Assembly (NCBI RefSeq): GCF_014062315.1
Contig: NZ_JACGLT010000016.1
Span: forward strand, 22,203-86,202
Length of the DNA stretch: 64,000 bases
Direction of reading: 5' to 3'
From: Gelidibacter maritimus
Lineage (GTDB): Bacteria > Bacteroidota > Bacteroidia > Flavobacteriales > Flavobacteriaceae
The stretch's first letter is position 1; each line of letters starts with the position of its first letter. Made by a program: the position numbers and the translations under genes. The notes under the pieces are model-generated. The model ran no database searches and was not told where the DNA came from. It saw nothing but the letters and a program-made list of their open reading frames with translations. This document shows positions 1 to 9,806 of the stretch, piece by piece.

Positions 1-28
1 TTGATTTATTCTTTAAAGAGTAGTTTTG
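1..28 (+). promoter_or_regulatory. Bacteroidota-type promoter for the FKBP gene
   Basis: A TTG at 1-3 is followed 17 bases later by TAGTTTTG at 21-28, which fits the Bacteroidota -7 consensus TAnnTTTG. It lies 28 bases before the ATG at 57. The -33 element sits at the window edge and is weak, so the -7 box is the main support. Confidence 0.45.
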
Positions 29-56
29 TACTTTATTAAAATACAAACACACAATT

Positions 57-485
57 ATGAGTCAAGTAAAAGAGAATGATACAGTAAAAGTACATTACAC
101 AGGAAAACTAACCAATGGCCAAGTTTTTGACAGTTCTTTAGAGCGTGAGCCTTTAGAGATTACTGTTGGTGAAGGCAAGCTGATTCCTGGTTTCGAAAAT
201 GCACTACTCAATATGCAAGTAAACGAGAAGAAAACAGTTGAAATTGGAAAAGAAGAAGCTTATGGAGATGTTCAAAAAGAACTCTTTCATCAAGTGAAAA
301 AAGACCAATTGCCACAGGATATTCAACCAGAAGTTGGTATGGGATTAGCTTCCAAAGCACCTGACGGTACTGAGCACCAGTTTAGAGTGGTTGAAGTTCA
401 GGAAGATCATATTGTTGTGGATGGCAATCATCCATTAGCAGGTCAAGATTTAGTTTTCGACTTAGAATTGGTTGAAATCAGCTAA
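57..485 (+). CDS. SlyD-like FKBP-type peptidyl-prolyl isomerase
   Basis: A cytosolic FKBP-family prolyl isomerase and chaperone of 142 aa with no signal peptide. The N-terminal FKBP half has VHYTGKLTNGQVFDSS and then LIPGFENAL. An insert-in-flap chaperone segment follows at about residues 70-120. The C-terminal return strand GQDLVFDLELVEI completes the FKBP fold, as in SlyD. The histidine- and cysteine-rich metal-binding tail of enterobacterial SlyD is absent, so nickel handling is not implied. It is monocistronic, with a promoter-like box upstream and a hairpin terminator 25 bp after the stop. The family call is firm; its client proteins are unknown. Confidence 0.9.
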   Translation: MSQVKENDTVKVHYTGKLTNGQVFDSSLEREPLEITVGEGKLIPGFENALLNMQVNEKKTVEIGKEEAYGDVQKELFHQVKKDQLPQDIQPEVGMGLASKAPDGTEHQFRVVEVQEDHIVVDGNHPLAGQDLVFDLELVEIS

Positions 486-510
486 ATTAGATCAATATTT
501 TATATAAAAG

Positions 511-543
511 AAGCCATTTACTTTGCGTGAATGGCTTTTTTAA
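511..543 (+). terminator. Rho-independent terminator after the FKBP gene
   Basis: The 8-bp stem AAGCCATT (511-518) pairs with AATGGCTT (530-537), and a run of T residues follows. It lies 25 bp after the stop codon. Confidence 0.75.
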
Positions 544-633
544 TATTGGAATATTCATGAATCTCGGGGTATTAAAACCCACTGGTGGGTATTCGTTCAG
601 ATCTTCGTCTATAAATCTGATGCTCAAATAATA

Positions 634-1989
634 TTAGACCATCAGACTTTTTACTTCCTCAAAATCCAAGCCGCCATAAGTTCCTGAACTCATCAACAAT
701 AAGACCTTGTTGTCAAAATTTTGTGAAAAAAGAAAATTTTTAAAATCGTCAGGATTGGTATAAATAATCAAATCGTCGCGTTCAAATGCATTCGCGATTT
801 GCGCCTGCGTCACTTCCTTTAGCTTTTTAATCTCAACCGCATGCGGCGAATAAAACACTACCGCTACATCGGCAGCGTCCAAGGTGCCTTTATATTCTTT
901 CAAAAAGTCGGCATTCAAACTACTGAACGTATGCAGCTCCATACAAGCCACTAGCGTTTTATCTGGATACTGCTCTTTTACAGCATTGGTGGTGGCCTTA
1001 ACTTTACTTGGGGAATGTGCGAAATCTTTAAATGCAATACTATGTTTACCCTCTCCTATTTTTTCAAGACGTTTACTGGCGCCTTTAAAACTGGCTATGG
1101 CCTCGTAAAAATCATCTTCATCCACGCCCATGTGTTGGCAAATCCATTTGGCACCAGCCAGATTGTTTAAATTATGCTTTCCAAAAACCTCAATTGGCAA
1201 AGGTCCTTCAGGAGTATCCAAAAGCGTTTCACCATTGACCACGCTATATTCTGGTGTGTGATAAGGTAATTTTCTGATCGTGTTCTCTGAAGCTTCCACC
1301 ACTTTTTTTACTTCGTCATCTTCTTCATTATAAGTAATGCTTCCGCCCTTTACAATACTATCCACAAAAATTTTAAACTGCTCGACATAGCCTTCATAGG
1401 TTGGAAACACATTGATATGATCCCAAGCAATCCCACTCAACAAGGCAATATTGGGTTGGTACAAATGAAATTTCGGTCGTCTGTCAATCGGTGAGCTTAA
1501 ATACTCATCACCTTCCAATACGATAAAATCATTATCATCCGTCAACTTCACCATCACATCAAAGCCTTCCAATTGCGCTCCTACCATATAATCGACGTCT
1601 CTATCGTGATAATCCATCACATGGAGGATCATAGAGGTAATCGTTGTTTTTCCATGACTACCGCCAATGACCACTCGGGTTTTATGTTTGGACTGCTCAT
1701 ACAAAAATTCGGGGTAGCTATAAATTCTCAAGCCTAACTCTTGAGCTCTTAAAAGCTCTGGATTATCGGCTTTGGCATGCATTCCCAAAACCACGGAATC
1801 AATTGAATTATTTATACTTTCAGGAAACCATCCAAAGCTTTCTGGCAGCAAACCTTTCTGCTTTAGTCTTGTTTTTGAAGGCTCATAAATCTCATCATCA
1901 CTTCCTGTTACCTGATATCCTTTATTGTGCAAAGCTATGGCGAGATTGTGCATGGCACTGCCACCAATGGCTATAAAATGTACGTTCAT
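634..1989 (-). CDS. mpl: UDP-N-acetylmuramate:L-Ala-gamma-D-Glu-meso-Dap ligase (Mpl-type Mur ligase)
   Basis: A cytosolic ATP-dependent Mur ligase of the Mpl branch, which attaches recycled murein tripeptide to UDP-MurNAc. It begins with an N-terminal Rossmann motif (HFIAIGGSAMHNLA). The Mur-ligase P-loop GGSHGKTTITS follows at about residues 108-118. HNLNNLAGA opens the C-terminal part, and the last domain includes FAHSPSKVKAT. The length of 451 aa and the start motif fit Mpl better than MurC, which begins with a GIGG-MSG pattern. Bacteroidota copies are often annotated simply as peptidoglycan synthetase. It stands alone and converges with the FKBP gene. Confidence in the family is high; Mpl versus another MurC-like ligase is a judgement on these motifs. 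Confidence 0.85.
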   Translation of the reverse strand: MNVHFIAIGGSAMHNLAIALHNKGYQVTGSDDEIYEPSKTRLKQKGLLPESFGWFPESINNSIDSVVLGMHAKADNPELLRAQELGLRIYSYPEFLYEQSKHKTRVVIGGSHGKTTITSMILHVMDYHDRDVDYMVGAQLEGFDVMVKLTDDNDFIVLEGDEYLSSPIDRRPKFHLYQPNIALLSGIAWDHINVFPTYEGYVEQFKIFVDSIVKGGSITYNEEDDEVKKVVEASENTIRKLPYHTPEYSVVNGETLLDTPEGPLPIEVFGKHNLNNLAGAKWICQHMGVDEDDFYEAIASFKGASKRLEKIGEGKHSIAFKDFAHSPSKVKATTNAVKEQYPDKTLVACMELHTFSSLNADFLKEYKGTLDAADVAVVFYSPHAVEIKKLKEVTQAQIANAFERDDLIIYTNPDDFKNFLFSQNFDNKVLLLMSSGTYGGLDFEEVKSLMV

Positions 1990-2069
1990 AGTTTAATTTT
2001 GAAGAGTTCAAAGATAGTTTTTTTGATGCGAATGGCGAATGATTTTATTTATGAAGATGGAAAGTAATT

Positions 2070-2139
2070 ACACAGAGATACGCTGAGTTACACGGAGTGC
2101 CACAGAGAGATTAATAAGAATATTCGTGTATTCGTGGCA
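2070..2139 (-). repeat. Dispersed CACAGAG-type intergenic repeat
   Basis: The stretch contains successive short units of the pattern ACACAGAGATACGCTGAG, ACACGGAGTGCCACAGAG and ATTCGTGTATTCGTGGC. Similar low-complexity intergenic repeats occur widely in bacteria. A short relative (CCACAGATACATGACCACAG) is at 36139-36160. I infer no function. Confidence 0.5.
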
Positions 2140-2147
2140 ATTTAAGA

Positions 2148-3101
2148 TCAAAGTTTGCGAATGACCGTTTTTTCTGACTGAAAAACTTCGTTCTTGGGCA
2201 ATTCTGCAATGGCAAGTTCAATATATTTCAACGCATCAGCCTTATTATTTTTGAGTTTATAAATCTGCGCCAATCGGTAATTTGCCCATCCTTTTGACAC
2301 CTCATCCTTCACTGAGTAATTAGTGATATAATTGCGTAAGTACTTTTCACCTTTGACCAATTCAATATTATATTCTGCAGCCATCTTCCCTATTTGGTAA
2401 TTTAAGCTATTGCTGTCATGCTTGTTTTGAGCCTCTTCCATATTGGCAATGGCTTTATCTGGTCGTTTTTGGGCTTCATATATGTTGGTGAGTTTCTCGT
2501 AACACACCAATGATCCGCCTTCCATTACGGCCAACTTGAAATAGTTTTCAGCGGTTTTTAAATCGTTATCGTATTGATAGATATAGCCTTTTGCCAAAAA
2601 GCCATCTACCTTAGAAAGATTCTGCAATTCATCAGCATATTTAAGTGATTTGGACATGCTACCACCAATAATCCCTGGCAACTGCATATACAATTCTACC
2701 AATGCCCATCGGGTTTCAATATGCTCTGGATCAAGATTAGCCGCCGTTATAAAGGCTTGTTTTACATCTCCGATAATTGAAAGGGCTTTCATTTTATTAA
2801 CTGACAGGGCTTTCATACCCAAAGCACCGCCGTATTTATAATGATAATTAGCCGTTTTAGGGCTCGCATCTACCAACTTTTTATAGTTCTCAATAGCTCC
2901 ATCCCATTTCTTCTGATGGCCATACGCATCGCCCAAAAGCTCAATCCCCGTAAGATTATTAGGATTGTCCTTCACATAATTATTCATTAACGATTCCGCC
3001 TTCGAAAATTGTTTATCAGTTAAAAACTGTTTAGCCTTCTGAATATCAGTTTGACCTGCTGCTACTAATGAAAAAAAGAAAAAATAAATAAAGAATTTCA
3101 T
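2148..3101 (-). CDS. Secreted tetratricopeptide-repeat protein
   Basis: An exported TPR protein of about 317 aa. The ATG at 3101 gives a clean signal peptide (MKFFIYFFFFSLVAAGQ) followed directly by helical repeats, so I prefer it to the upstream in-frame ATG at 3131, which would add ten charged residues. Repeats such as FSKAESLMNNYVKDNP, WDGAIENYKKLVDASP and ADALKYIELAIAELP are TPR units, about six to seven in all. Such proteins act as periplasmic or surface scaffolds; no catalytic motif is seen. It diverges from the macroglobulin gene across 293 bp in which I see no gene. Confidence 0.75.
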   Translation of the reverse strand: MKFFIYFFFFSLVAAGQTDIQKAKQFLTDKQFSKAESLMNNYVKDNPNNLTGIELLGDAYGHQKKWDGAIENYKKLVDASPKTANYHYKYGGALGMKALSVNKMKALSIIGDVKQAFITAANLDPEHIETRWALVELYMQLPGIIGGSMSKSLKYADELQNLSKVDGFLAKGYIYQYDNDLKTAENYFKLAVMEGGSLVCYEKLTNIYEAQKRPDKAIANMEEAQNKHDSNSLNYQIGKMAAEYNIELVKGEKYLRNYITNYSVKDEVSKGWANYRLAQIYKLKNNKADALKYIELAIAELPKNEVFQSEKTVIRKL

Positions 3102-3394
3102 AGTGAATTTTCTGAATTCAAAAATAAACATTCTTAAGTAACATTCTTTATTCGATATTTAATCTTAGGTATTATTTATTTTTATTTTCTATTCTATAGT
3201 TCGGAATCTTGAATTTCCCATCGTTCAATTGTTCTGGTATCATTTTTGCAAAAACATAAAAAGCAATAAAGTTAACTTCAAAATTCGTTAACTTCACTCA
3301 ATCAAATGTAGGCGTGACGCATTTCATCTTTTTTAAAAGATCCAATAGTATTAGCTTACGTTCAAATCCATATTAAGGATTCAAATCTATTCAA

Positions 3395-6300
3395 ATGATG
3401 AAACAGTTTATAACTCTATTTATGATCATATTTTTTGCAAATTTTACACATTCCCAATCCAATAATTATGAGAAATTATGGAAAGAAATTGAAAAATATG
3501 AAAATGAAGGTTTGACCAAATCGGCGTTAGCCGTTGCGGAACAGATTTCAAAATTAGCAGTTGCCGAAAAACACACTGTGCAACATATCAAAAGTTTATT
3601 GTATAAAAGTAAATATGCTCTCATTTTAGAAGAAGATGCACAACTTAAAATTATCAACGATTTTAAATCACAAAGTGCTTCCAGTGATATTCCAACCAAA
3701 AACATTCTTGAAAATATGCTCGCTAATTTGTATTGGCAGTATTTTCAACAAAACCGCTATCAATTCTATAACCGTACCCATACCGAAAGCAAAGTTGAAG
3801 CTGAGGACTTTAGAACTTGGGACCTACAGACCTTGTTTGAAGAAATAGATATGCATTATCAAAATTCGCTTAAAAACGGATTGATTCTACAGGAAACGCC
3901 CTTGGTTAATTATGACGAATTGTTGCATAAAGCGAATGGCTCAAAGCTATTTAGACCTACTCTGTTCGATTTTTTAAATCACAATGCCTTAGCCTTTTAC
4001 CAAACTGATGAAACCAGCATTACTCAGCCCGCCTATAAATTTCTAATTGATAATCCTGAGTTCCTATCCGATGCCAAGACTTTTTCAAGACTGGAAATTA
4101 CCCATCAAGATTCCACATCATTACAGTTAAAGGCTTTAAGGATTTACAAGAATTTAATCGCATTTCATCTTAAGGACAAAGAGCCTTACGCTTTGGCAGA
4201 TGTCAATATTCAACGACTTCAGTTCGTTAAAAACAATGCTGCATTTAGCGATAAGGATGCTGTTTATTTGAAGAGTCTCCAACAAGCTTCAGCCGAATAT
4301 AAAGCCCATGAAGTCTCTGCACTTTATGATTTCGAAATAGCGTCATTATACCATCAACAAGGACAAAGTTTTGATCCTAAAACCAATTCTGATGTCCGTT
4401 GGAAAATAAAAGATGCCATTGCCATCTGTGATGCGGTCATTCAAAATTTCCCAAAGAGTAAAGGCGCAGAAAAATGTGCTGTCCTAAAGACTGCCATTTT
4501 AAAACCTACTTTGCAACTGACTGCGGAAAACAATATCCCCATTCAAATCAACAGCTTAATATTGGTCCGCTATTCAAATTTGAATCATTTAAAATTTAAA
4601 GCTTACCGTCTTTCTCCATCCCAATTAGACAATTTCAATAAAACTTACCGTCAGGACGAACGATTCGCATTTATCAAAAAATTAAGCGTCTCGGAAGAAT
4701 GGGACAGCTCACTTAAGGATGAAAATGACTTTCAAGTTCATACAACTGAGGTGGTCCTTCCTAAACTGAATAACGGACAGTATCTTATTGTAGCCACACC
4801 TGATTTTTCAAACGACGAATTTTTCTCCACCAAAACCATTCAAGTAACTAATATGGCGTTGGTGACAAAATCAGATACAAATAAAGAATTGTTCCAATTG
4901 ATCAATAGAAGCAATGGTCAACCAATTGATGGTGCAAAAGTGACGGTTAGATACCAAATCAATTACAGTAACGAATTCAAAACGCAAAATTTCCAAACGG
5001 ATAAGAATGGCGAATTCAGCATGGAGAATCCCAAGAATCGCTATTATAATATGAATATCACAGCGATCAACAATTCAGACACTGCCTACTTTAAAGATTA
5101 TTATAGCAGAAATTATTATAACGAAGATGATGGCCAAGAGCCAATCAGCTATAGGCCATTTTTATTCACCGACAGAAGTATTTACAGACCTGGTCAAGTT
5201 GTCTATTTTAAAGGGATAGCCACCAAAACAGAAAATAAAAAAACCACGGTTTATGCCAACCAATCGGTAAAAGTGACCCTTAAAAATGTCAATGGCGAAA
5301 TGGTCAAGGAACAAGAACTCAAAACCAACGAATTTGGTTCGGTCTCTGGAGAATTCATCCTACCAAATAATGGATTAACGGGCCAATTCAGTCTTGAATT
5401 CTACGCTGGGAATTATGGTTATGCCAGCATTTCTGTTGAAGAATACAAACGGCCAAAATTTGAAACTAAATTGCTCCCGATCACCGAAACTTTCAAAGTC
5501 AATGATTCTGTAGCCGTAAAAGGCAATGCTTTAGCCTACGCTGGGAGTACGATAACAGACGCAAAAGTTGTCTATCGCGTACATAGAAAAGTGCAATATC
5601 CGCGGTGGTATTATTGGTATAGACCGTGGTTTAACAGTGAACCTCAGGAAATTGCTCATGGCGAAAGCATGACGGATAAAGATGGCAATTTTGATATAAA
5701 ATTTAAAGCCATTCCAGATGAAAGTGTGGATAAAAGCAGTCTACCTGTATTTAATTATGAAATCACGGCAGACGTTACTGACTTAAATGGTGAAACCCGC
5801 AGTGCTACTACCATTGTGAATGTTGGTTACCATGCACTTTTAGCTCATATAAGTGTAGAAAACCAATTGGATAAATCGAAAAAAGAACACCAACTTTCTA
5901 TAAGCACAAAAAACTTGAACGGCGAATTTGTTGCTGCGCAAGGCACTGTCAAAATATACAAACTTCAAGCTCCGAAAGAGGTTTTAAGATCACGTCCATG
6001 GCCTGCTCCAGATTATCATGCCTTAACCCGCGGAGAATTTAAAAAAATATTTCCGCATGAAGCCTATCAAAATGAGCATAATCCTGAAACATGGGACAAA
6101 GGCAAGATGGTATTTGAGACCAATTTTGACACTTCAAAATCGAAGGAAATCACCTTAAATAATCTTAAAAGATGGGAATCTGGCAATTACATCATCATTT
6201 TAGAAAGTCAAGATCGGTTTGGACAATTAGTTAAAGACCAAGCGCGGACTTTTGTTTTCAGTCCAGAAGACAAAACGCTTCCGGATAATCAGCTGTTTAG

Positions 6301-9300
6301 TGTTAGCACGGATCAGTCCACTTATAAAATAGGTCAAAATGTGATTATTACCTTTGGCTCAGCTGCAGAAAACGTGGTCGTTACCGTGGATGTCGAGAAA
6401 GGACAAAAAACCACCAATACCTATATCGTACCTTTAAACAACAACAAAAAAACAATTGCTATTCCTGTTACCGATGCCGATTTGGGCGGTTTCGCCATCC
6501 ATTATAGTTTTGCGGCCTTTAACAGTTTTCAATCCGGAACACAGACCATTGCAGTTCCTTATCCAAAATCGGAGTTAACCATTGAAACGCAAACGTTTAG
6601 GGATAAATTAGAACCTGGAACAGACGAAACCTGGAGTTTCAATATCAAGGGCCCACAAGGCGATAAAGTAAGTGCTGAACTACTGGCAAGCATGTATGAT
6701 ATGTCATTAGATCAATTTCAACCCCACCAATGGCAATTTAGTCCATTATATCAACCTACTTATTATAGCCACAACCAAAGACGCGCCATCCATAGCTTTG
6801 GAAGCACTAATTTCAAGGTGTATTTACCTAGCAAAAATTTAAGCTATCCGTATCAAAGCTACGACCAATGGAATTGGTTTGGCCTATATTTCAGAAGCGG
6901 GAGACACAATATAATGATTAGAGGAAAAGCTAATGCCGTCCAAATGTCGGCCGAAAGCATAACAGCGGTCGAGGATACCGAAGCGCGTCTGGAGGAGGTC
7001 GTCACAGTTGGCTTTGGCACCCAAAACCAAGAGGAAGTTGCTGGATCCATAGACTCCGAAATCAAAGAAAATTTAGAAACTGTAGCCATTCGTAAAAACC
7101 TCCAGGAAACCGCTTTCTTCTTTCCTCAATTGCAAACAGATGCCGAAGGGAATGTGTCTTTCAGCTTTACAACACCTGAAGCACTGACCAAATGGAAATT
7201 GCAACTCTTGGCGCATACCAAAACCTTAGAAAGTACAACGTCCACCTTAGAAACCGTTACTCAAAAAGAGTTAATGGTCATTCCTAATGCACCTCGTTAT
7301 TTACGTCATGGTGATGTCATATCTATCAGTACAAAGATTGCTAACCTCACTGAAAATTCATTATCGGGTGAGGTGATATTAGAGCTTTATGATGCCTTGA
7401 CAGGGAAATCTATTGACGCTAAACTTAATAATTCAAACAATAGAACGTCCTTCACAGTAAATGCAAAAGGCAATACCCAAGTTGCCTGGAGCCTTACCAT
7501 TCCAGATGATGTGGATGCTGTTCAATATGAAGTAATAGCAAAATCGGGCGCTTTTAGCGATGGAGAACAAAACCTACTTCCTGTATTATCAAACAGAAAG
7601 TTGGTTACTGAAACTTTACCGATGTGGATTCGCTCCAATGAAACACGTACTTTTACTTTGGACAAATTAGCTACGACAAGCGCTGCCAACAGTTTCAAAA
7701 CTCTTAAACATCACAAACTGACCTTGGAAATGACCTCCAATCCTGCGTGGTATGCCGTTCAGGCCTTACCTTACTTAATGGAATATCCGTACGATTGTAA
7801 CGAGCAAATCTTTAGCAGATATTACGCCAACGCCTTGGCAAGTCATATTGCCAACAGCAATCCGCGAATTAAGGAAGTGTTTGATCAATGGGCTTCACAG
7901 GACGTCTTAATCAGCAATCTTGAAAAGAATGAAGAACTGAAAAGCATTCTAATTGAGGAAACTCCTTGGTTGCGCGATGCCCAATCTGAATCCGAACAAA
8001 AGAAACGTATCGCTTTATTGTTCGACATGAACAAGATGAATAACGAATTGCAATCGGCACAACGCAAACTTCAAAACAATCAAATGGGCAACGGCGCTTG
8101 GGCTTGGTTTGAAGGCGGACGACCAAACCGATTTATTACACAACAGATTATTGTTGGTTTTGGGCATTTAGACCATCTTAATGTCAAGTCGTCTCATAAC
8201 AAAGAGACTACCAATGATATGATCAAAAAAGCCATCTCCTATTTAGATGCGGAATTTGTTCAAGAATATAAAGACCTTCGGAAATATGATAAAAATGTCG
8301 ATTTAAGCAAAGACCATTTAAGTTATACCCAATTGCATTATTTATATATGCGCAGTTTCTTTCCTGACATTCCAAAAAGCAAAGAGGTGCAAACCATAAC
8401 GGCATACTATCAAACCCAAATCCAGAAGTATTGGTTAAATAGATCATTATATGCCAAAGGTTTGATGGCGATGGTGTCACATCGTAGTAAAGATCCCAAA
8501 ACAGCCGATAAAATATTAAAATCCCTCAAAGAAAACAGTATCACTTCTGACGAATTGGGCATGTATTGGAAAGAGAATAAAGCCTCGTGGTTTTGGTATC
8601 AAGCGCCAATTGAAACCCAAGCGCTCATGATTGAAGCTTTTTCTGAAATTCAAAATGACGTTAAGACCATTGACAATTTAAAGATCTGGTTGCTTAAAAA
8701 CAAACAGACCAACAGCTGGAAAACAACCAAAGCCACCACCGAAGCTGTTTACGCATTGTTGCTGCAAGGTAGCGATTGGTTGAGCGTCACCGAAATGGTT
8801 GACGTTAGTTTGGGCGGTGAAAAAATAGAAGCTTCAAAATTAGAGAACGTCAAAGTTGAAGCGGGAACCGGGTATTATAAAACAGCTTGGAATGGCTCTG
8901 AAATAAAACCAGAGATGGCAGAGGTTACCTTGACTAAAAAAGGCGATGGTATTGCCTGGGGAAGTTTGTATTGGCAATATTTTGAGGATTTAGACAAAAT
9001 CACTCCGATTGCTGTGGGTAAAGAAATGCCGTTACAATTGAAGAAGAAGTTATTCTTAAAATCCAATACCGATACAGGAGAACAACTTTCAGAAATCACG
9101 TCAAAATCCGAAGTAAAAGTTGGCGATTTGGTCAGGGTGCGAATCGAATTGCGAAGTGATAGAGACATGGAATTCTTACATATGAAAGATATGCGTGCCG
9201 CTGGTTTTGAACCTGTCAATGTGTTATCTTCTTATAAATACCAAGACGGATTGGGCTATTACGAAAGCACCAAAGATGCTGCCACAAATTTCTTCTTCGA

Positions 9301-9448
9301 CTATCTACCGAAAGGCATCTATGTTTTTGAATACGATTTGCGAGTGAACAACAGTGGAAATATGAGCAATGGCATCACAACCATTCAAAGTATGTATGCT
9401 CCGGAATTCGCAAGCCATAGTGAAGGTATAAGAGTAAATGTGAAGTAA
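3395..9448 (+). CDS. Giant alpha-2-macroglobulin family protein with a SusC-like motif
   Basis: An exported protein of 2017 aa with a signal peptide (about residues 1-20, ending in HSQS). The MG2-type motif FTDRSIYRPGQVVYFKG is near residue 590, followed by the serially repeated beta-sandwich MG domains. The A2M core motif ETAFFFPQLQTDAEG is near residue 1240. The thioester-domain motif YDCNEQIF has Cys1468 and the Gln of CxEQ intact, and the C-terminal alpha/alpha toroid and receptor-like domain follow. Bacterial A2Ms are thought to trap foreign proteases in the periplasm or at the surface. Near residue 1200 it carries EEVVTVGFGTQ, which looks like the plug signature of SusC-type TonB receptors, just before the A2M core. 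No penicillin-binding protein 1C gene sits next to it, although the two are often paired elsewhere. Family assignment is firm; the substrate is unknown. Confidence 0.9.
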   Translation: MMKQFITLFMIIFFANFTHSQSNNYEKLWKEIEKYENEGLTKSALAVAEQISKLAVAEKHTVQHIKSLLYKSKYALILEEDAQLKIINDFKSQSASSDIPTKNILENMLANLYWQYFQQNRYQFYNRTHTESKVEAEDFRTWDLQTLFEEIDMHYQNSLKNGLILQETPLVNYDELLHKANGSKLFRPTLFDFLNHNALAFYQTDETSITQPAYKFLIDNPEFLSDAKTFSRLEITHQDSTSLQLKALRIYKNLIAFHLKDKEPYALADVNIQRLQFVKNNAAFSDKDAVYLKSLQQASAEYKAHEVSALYDFEIASLYHQQGQSFDPKTNSDVRWKIKDAIAICDAVIQNFPKSKGAEKCAVLKTAILKPTLQLTAENNIPIQINSLILVRYSNLNHLKFKAYRLSPSQLDNFNKTYRQDERFAFIKKLSVSEEWDSSLKDENDFQVHTTEVVLPKLNNGQYLIVATPDFSNDEFFSTKTIQVTNMALVTKSDTNKELFQLINRSNGQPIDGAKVTVRYQINYSNEFKTQNFQTDKNGEFSMENPKNRYYNMNITAINNSDTAYFKDYYSRNYYNEDDGQEPISYRPFLFTDRSIYRPGQVVYFKGIATKTENKKTTVYANQSVKVTLKNVNGEMVKEQELKTNEFGSVSGEFILPNNGLTGQFSLEFYAGNYGYASISVEEYKRPKFETKLLPITETFKVNDSVAVKGNALAYAGSTITDAKVVYRVHRKVQYPRWYYWYRPWFNSEPQEIAHGESMTDKDGNFDIKFKAIPDESVDKSSLPVFNYEITADVTDLNGETRSATTIVNVGYHALLAHISVENQLDKSKKEHQLSISTKNLNGEFVAAQGTVKIYKLQAPKEVLRSRPWPAPDYHALTRGEFKKIFPHEAYQNEHNPETWDKGKMVFETNFDTSKSKEITLNNLKRWESGNYIIILESQDRFGQLVKDQARTFVFSPEDKTLPDNQLFSVSTDQSTYKIGQNVIITFGSAAENVVVTVDVEKGQKTTNTYIVPLNNNKKTIAIPVTDADLGGFAIHYSFAAFNSFQSGTQTIAVPYPKSELTIETQTFRDKLEPGTDETWSFNIKGPQGDKVSAELLASMYDMSLDQFQPHQWQFSPLYQPTYYSHNQRRAIHSFGSTNFKVYLPSKNLSYPYQSYDQWNWFGLYFRSGRHNIMIRGKANAVQMSAESITAVEDTEARLEEVVTVGFGTQNQEEVAGSIDSEIKENLETVAIRKNLQETAFFFPQLQTDAEGNVSFSFTTPEALTKWKLQLLAHTKTLESTTSTLETVTQKELMVIPNAPRYLRHGDVISISTKIANLTENSLSGEVILELYDALTGKSIDAKLNNSNNRTSFTVNAKGNTQVAWSLTIPDDVDAVQYEVIAKSGAFSDGEQNLLPVLSNRKLVTETLPMWIRSNETRTFTLDKLATTSAANSFKTLKHHKLTLEMTSNPAWYAVQALPYLMEYPYDCNEQIFSRYYANALASHIANSNPRIKEVFDQWASQDVLISNLEKNEELKSILIEETPWLRDAQSESEQKKRIALLFDMNKMNNELQSAQRKLQNNQMGNGAWAWFEGGRPNRFITQQIIVGFGHLDHLNVKSSHNKETTNDMIKKAISYLDAEFVQEYKDLRKYDKNVDLSKDHLSYTQLHYLYMRSFFPDIPKSKEVQTITAYYQTQIQKYWLNRSLYAKGLMAMVSHRSKDPKTADKILKSLKENSITSDELGMYWKENKASWFWYQAPIETQALMIEAFSEIQNDVKTIDNLKIWLLKNKQTNSWKTTKATTEAVYALLLQGSDWLSVTEMVDVSLGGEKIEASKLENVKVEAGTGYYKTAWNGSEIKPEMAEVTLTKKGDGIAWGSLYWQYFEDLDKITPIAVGKEMPLQLKKKLFLKSNTDTGEQLSEITSKSEVKVGDLVRVRIELRSDRDMEFLHMKDMRAAGFEPVNVLSSYKYQDGLGYYESTKDAATNFFFDYLPKGIYVFEYDLRVNNSGNMSNGITTIQSMYAPEFASHSEGIRVNVK

Positions 9449-9523
9449 AAAGTAAGAACCTGGAAGGATGAAGTTAGAAGTAGACCTTCAGACATCATAT
9501 CAAACCTAGATCAAACAAAATCT

Positions 9524-9544
9524 CCTTCCCTTCAAAAGGGAAGG
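9524..9544. repeat. Short perfect inverted repeat in a dispersed element
   Basis: CCTTCCCTT (9524-9532) pairs perfectly with AAGGGAAGG (9536-9544) around a three-base loop. It is followed by GTGGATTATTCCCGCGG and GGAAGGATT, a layout I recognise from intergenic repeats of Bacteroidota. It lies in the 358-bp spacer 9449-9806, in which I see no gene. Confidence 0.55.
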
Positions 9545-9736
9545 TGGATTATTCCCGCGGATACGGGATGAAGACGGAAGGATTTATTCAAAAGCGATGA
9601 TTTAGGAAAAACGAGAACAACGAATAGCATTTAATTGATGCAAGTCAAAAACCACCTCGTCTGTGAGTTGATACATTTTAAATTGTAGACAAATAATAAA
9701 GCATTTAAAAGTCTATCCTCAAACAGCAGTCTTGAA

Positions 9737-9780
9737 TCTTAATTCTTAATTCTAACAGCGAAGCGGTCTTAATCCTATTC
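9737..9780. repeat. Dispersed repeat (copy 1) of the AACAGCG-AGCGGTCTTAAT type
   Basis: The segment reads TCTTAATTC, TTAATTCTAACAGCG, AAGCGGTCTTAAT and CCTATT. A near-identical copy is at 47603-47667. Each copy abuts the 3' end of a minus-strand gene. No coding potential is seen. Confidence 0.6.
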
Positions 9781-9806
9781 CCTATTTTGTTAATTAAGGA
9801 TTAAAT

